A stretch of DNA of 15,744 nucleotides from Aquabacter sp040755535 (lineage in GTDB: Bacteria > Pseudomonadota > Alphaproteobacteria > Rhizobiales > Xanthobacteraceae). The position numbers and the translations under genes are program-made. The stretch lies in NCBI GenBank assembly GCA_040755535.1, contig JBFMAV010000089.1, forward strand, positions 1 to 15,744, read 5' to 3'. Shown piece after piece: positions 15,622-15,744 of the stretch; the first letter of the stretch is position 1; every line of letters starts with the position of its first letter. The notes below the pieces were generated by a model. It saw nothing but the letters and a program-made list of their open reading frames with translations. It was not told the DNA's origin and did no database searches.

Positions 15622-15744
15622 GAGCACCTAACAAAACCATTTATTAACCATGTTGGCCGAGCCTTGGGCATGGCCAGGAAGCTTTTGCCCGATGCCCTAT
15701 GGGCCGAAATCGCCCCGTTGTTTCCTCCCGCTGCGCTGCGGCCG
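15622..15744 (+). mobile_element. Left end of an IS5-family-like insertion sequence (partial)
   Basis: ugpE homology stops at about 15618-15621, and what follows leads in under 50 bp to a transposase start, as in compact IS elements. The proposed boundary is TTA (possible target duplication, 15619-15621) followed by GAGCACC as the element tip. The first 48 bases are A+T-rich compared with their surroundings. Only the left end is in the window, so the terminal inverted repeat and target duplication cannot be confirmed. Confidence 0.8.
15670..15744 (+). CDS. IS5-family-like transposase, N-terminal fragment
   Basis: 25 codons before the window ends. The sequence MARKLLPDALWAEIAPLFPP fits the conserved N-terminus (L..D..W..I.PL.PP) of IS5-family DDE transposases, whose next conserved block (a GGRP-like stretch) would lie just beyond the edge. 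The catalytic residues are not visible. The ATG at 15670 is the natural start; no strong Shine-Dalgarno sequence is seen. It is in the same open frame as the ugpE remnant, with no stop between GTG 15568 and the window end, so a fusion product or coupled expression from the ugp operon is possible. Confidence 0.8.
   Translation, partial: MARKLLPDALWAEIAPLFPPAALRP

Overview
The window is GC-rich (about two thirds G+C by eye) and packed with genes. Gene families, GTG starts and 4-bp stop/start overlaps suggest an alphaproteobacterium, probably of the Hyphomicrobiales; a Xanthobacteraceae-like host is a guess. I found no rRNA, tRNA or CRISPR array. Gene content is chromosomal: stress/envelope functions, signalling and transport. 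One mobile element enters at the right edge.

Left part (1-5027, minus strand): a compact five-gene MoxR/Bat-type operon, transcribed right to left. It encodes a MoxR AAA+ ATPase, a DUF58 protein, a small membrane-anchored DUF4381 protein, a BatA-like membrane VWA protein with an intact metal site, and a fused BatB/BatC-like VWA-TPR protein whose metal site is degenerate and whose Gln-rich tail runs off the window. The last three junctions are all 4-bp overlaps, pointing to coupled translation of a complex in or at the membrane.

Middle (5155-8531, minus strand): a soluble chemoreceptor with two very similar PAS domains, then a MarR regulator followed 11 bp later by a Bcr/CflA-type MFS exporter, a usual regulator/efflux pair. 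A 156-bp divergent region separates marR from the next gene.

Right-centre (8688-13168, plus strand): a membrane diguanylate cyclase with an extracellular Cache-like sensor (followed by a good terminator), a GntR/FCD regulator, and a soluble diguanylate cyclase with three PAS-like regions. Both cyclases keep GGEEF and the RxxD inhibitory site, so both should make c-di-GMP under feedback control.

Right edge (13328-15744, plus strand): the start of a ugp operon for sn-glycerol-3-phosphate (or glycerophosphodiester) import, ugpB-ugpA-ugpE. ugpE is broken: after 17-18 codons, inside its first membrane segment, an IS5-family-like element begins. Its transposase lies in the same open frame as the ugpE remnant. 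This insertion is the most notable event in the window. I see no clear evidence of a wholly new system; the other oddities are degenerate metal sites and putative regulatory repeats.
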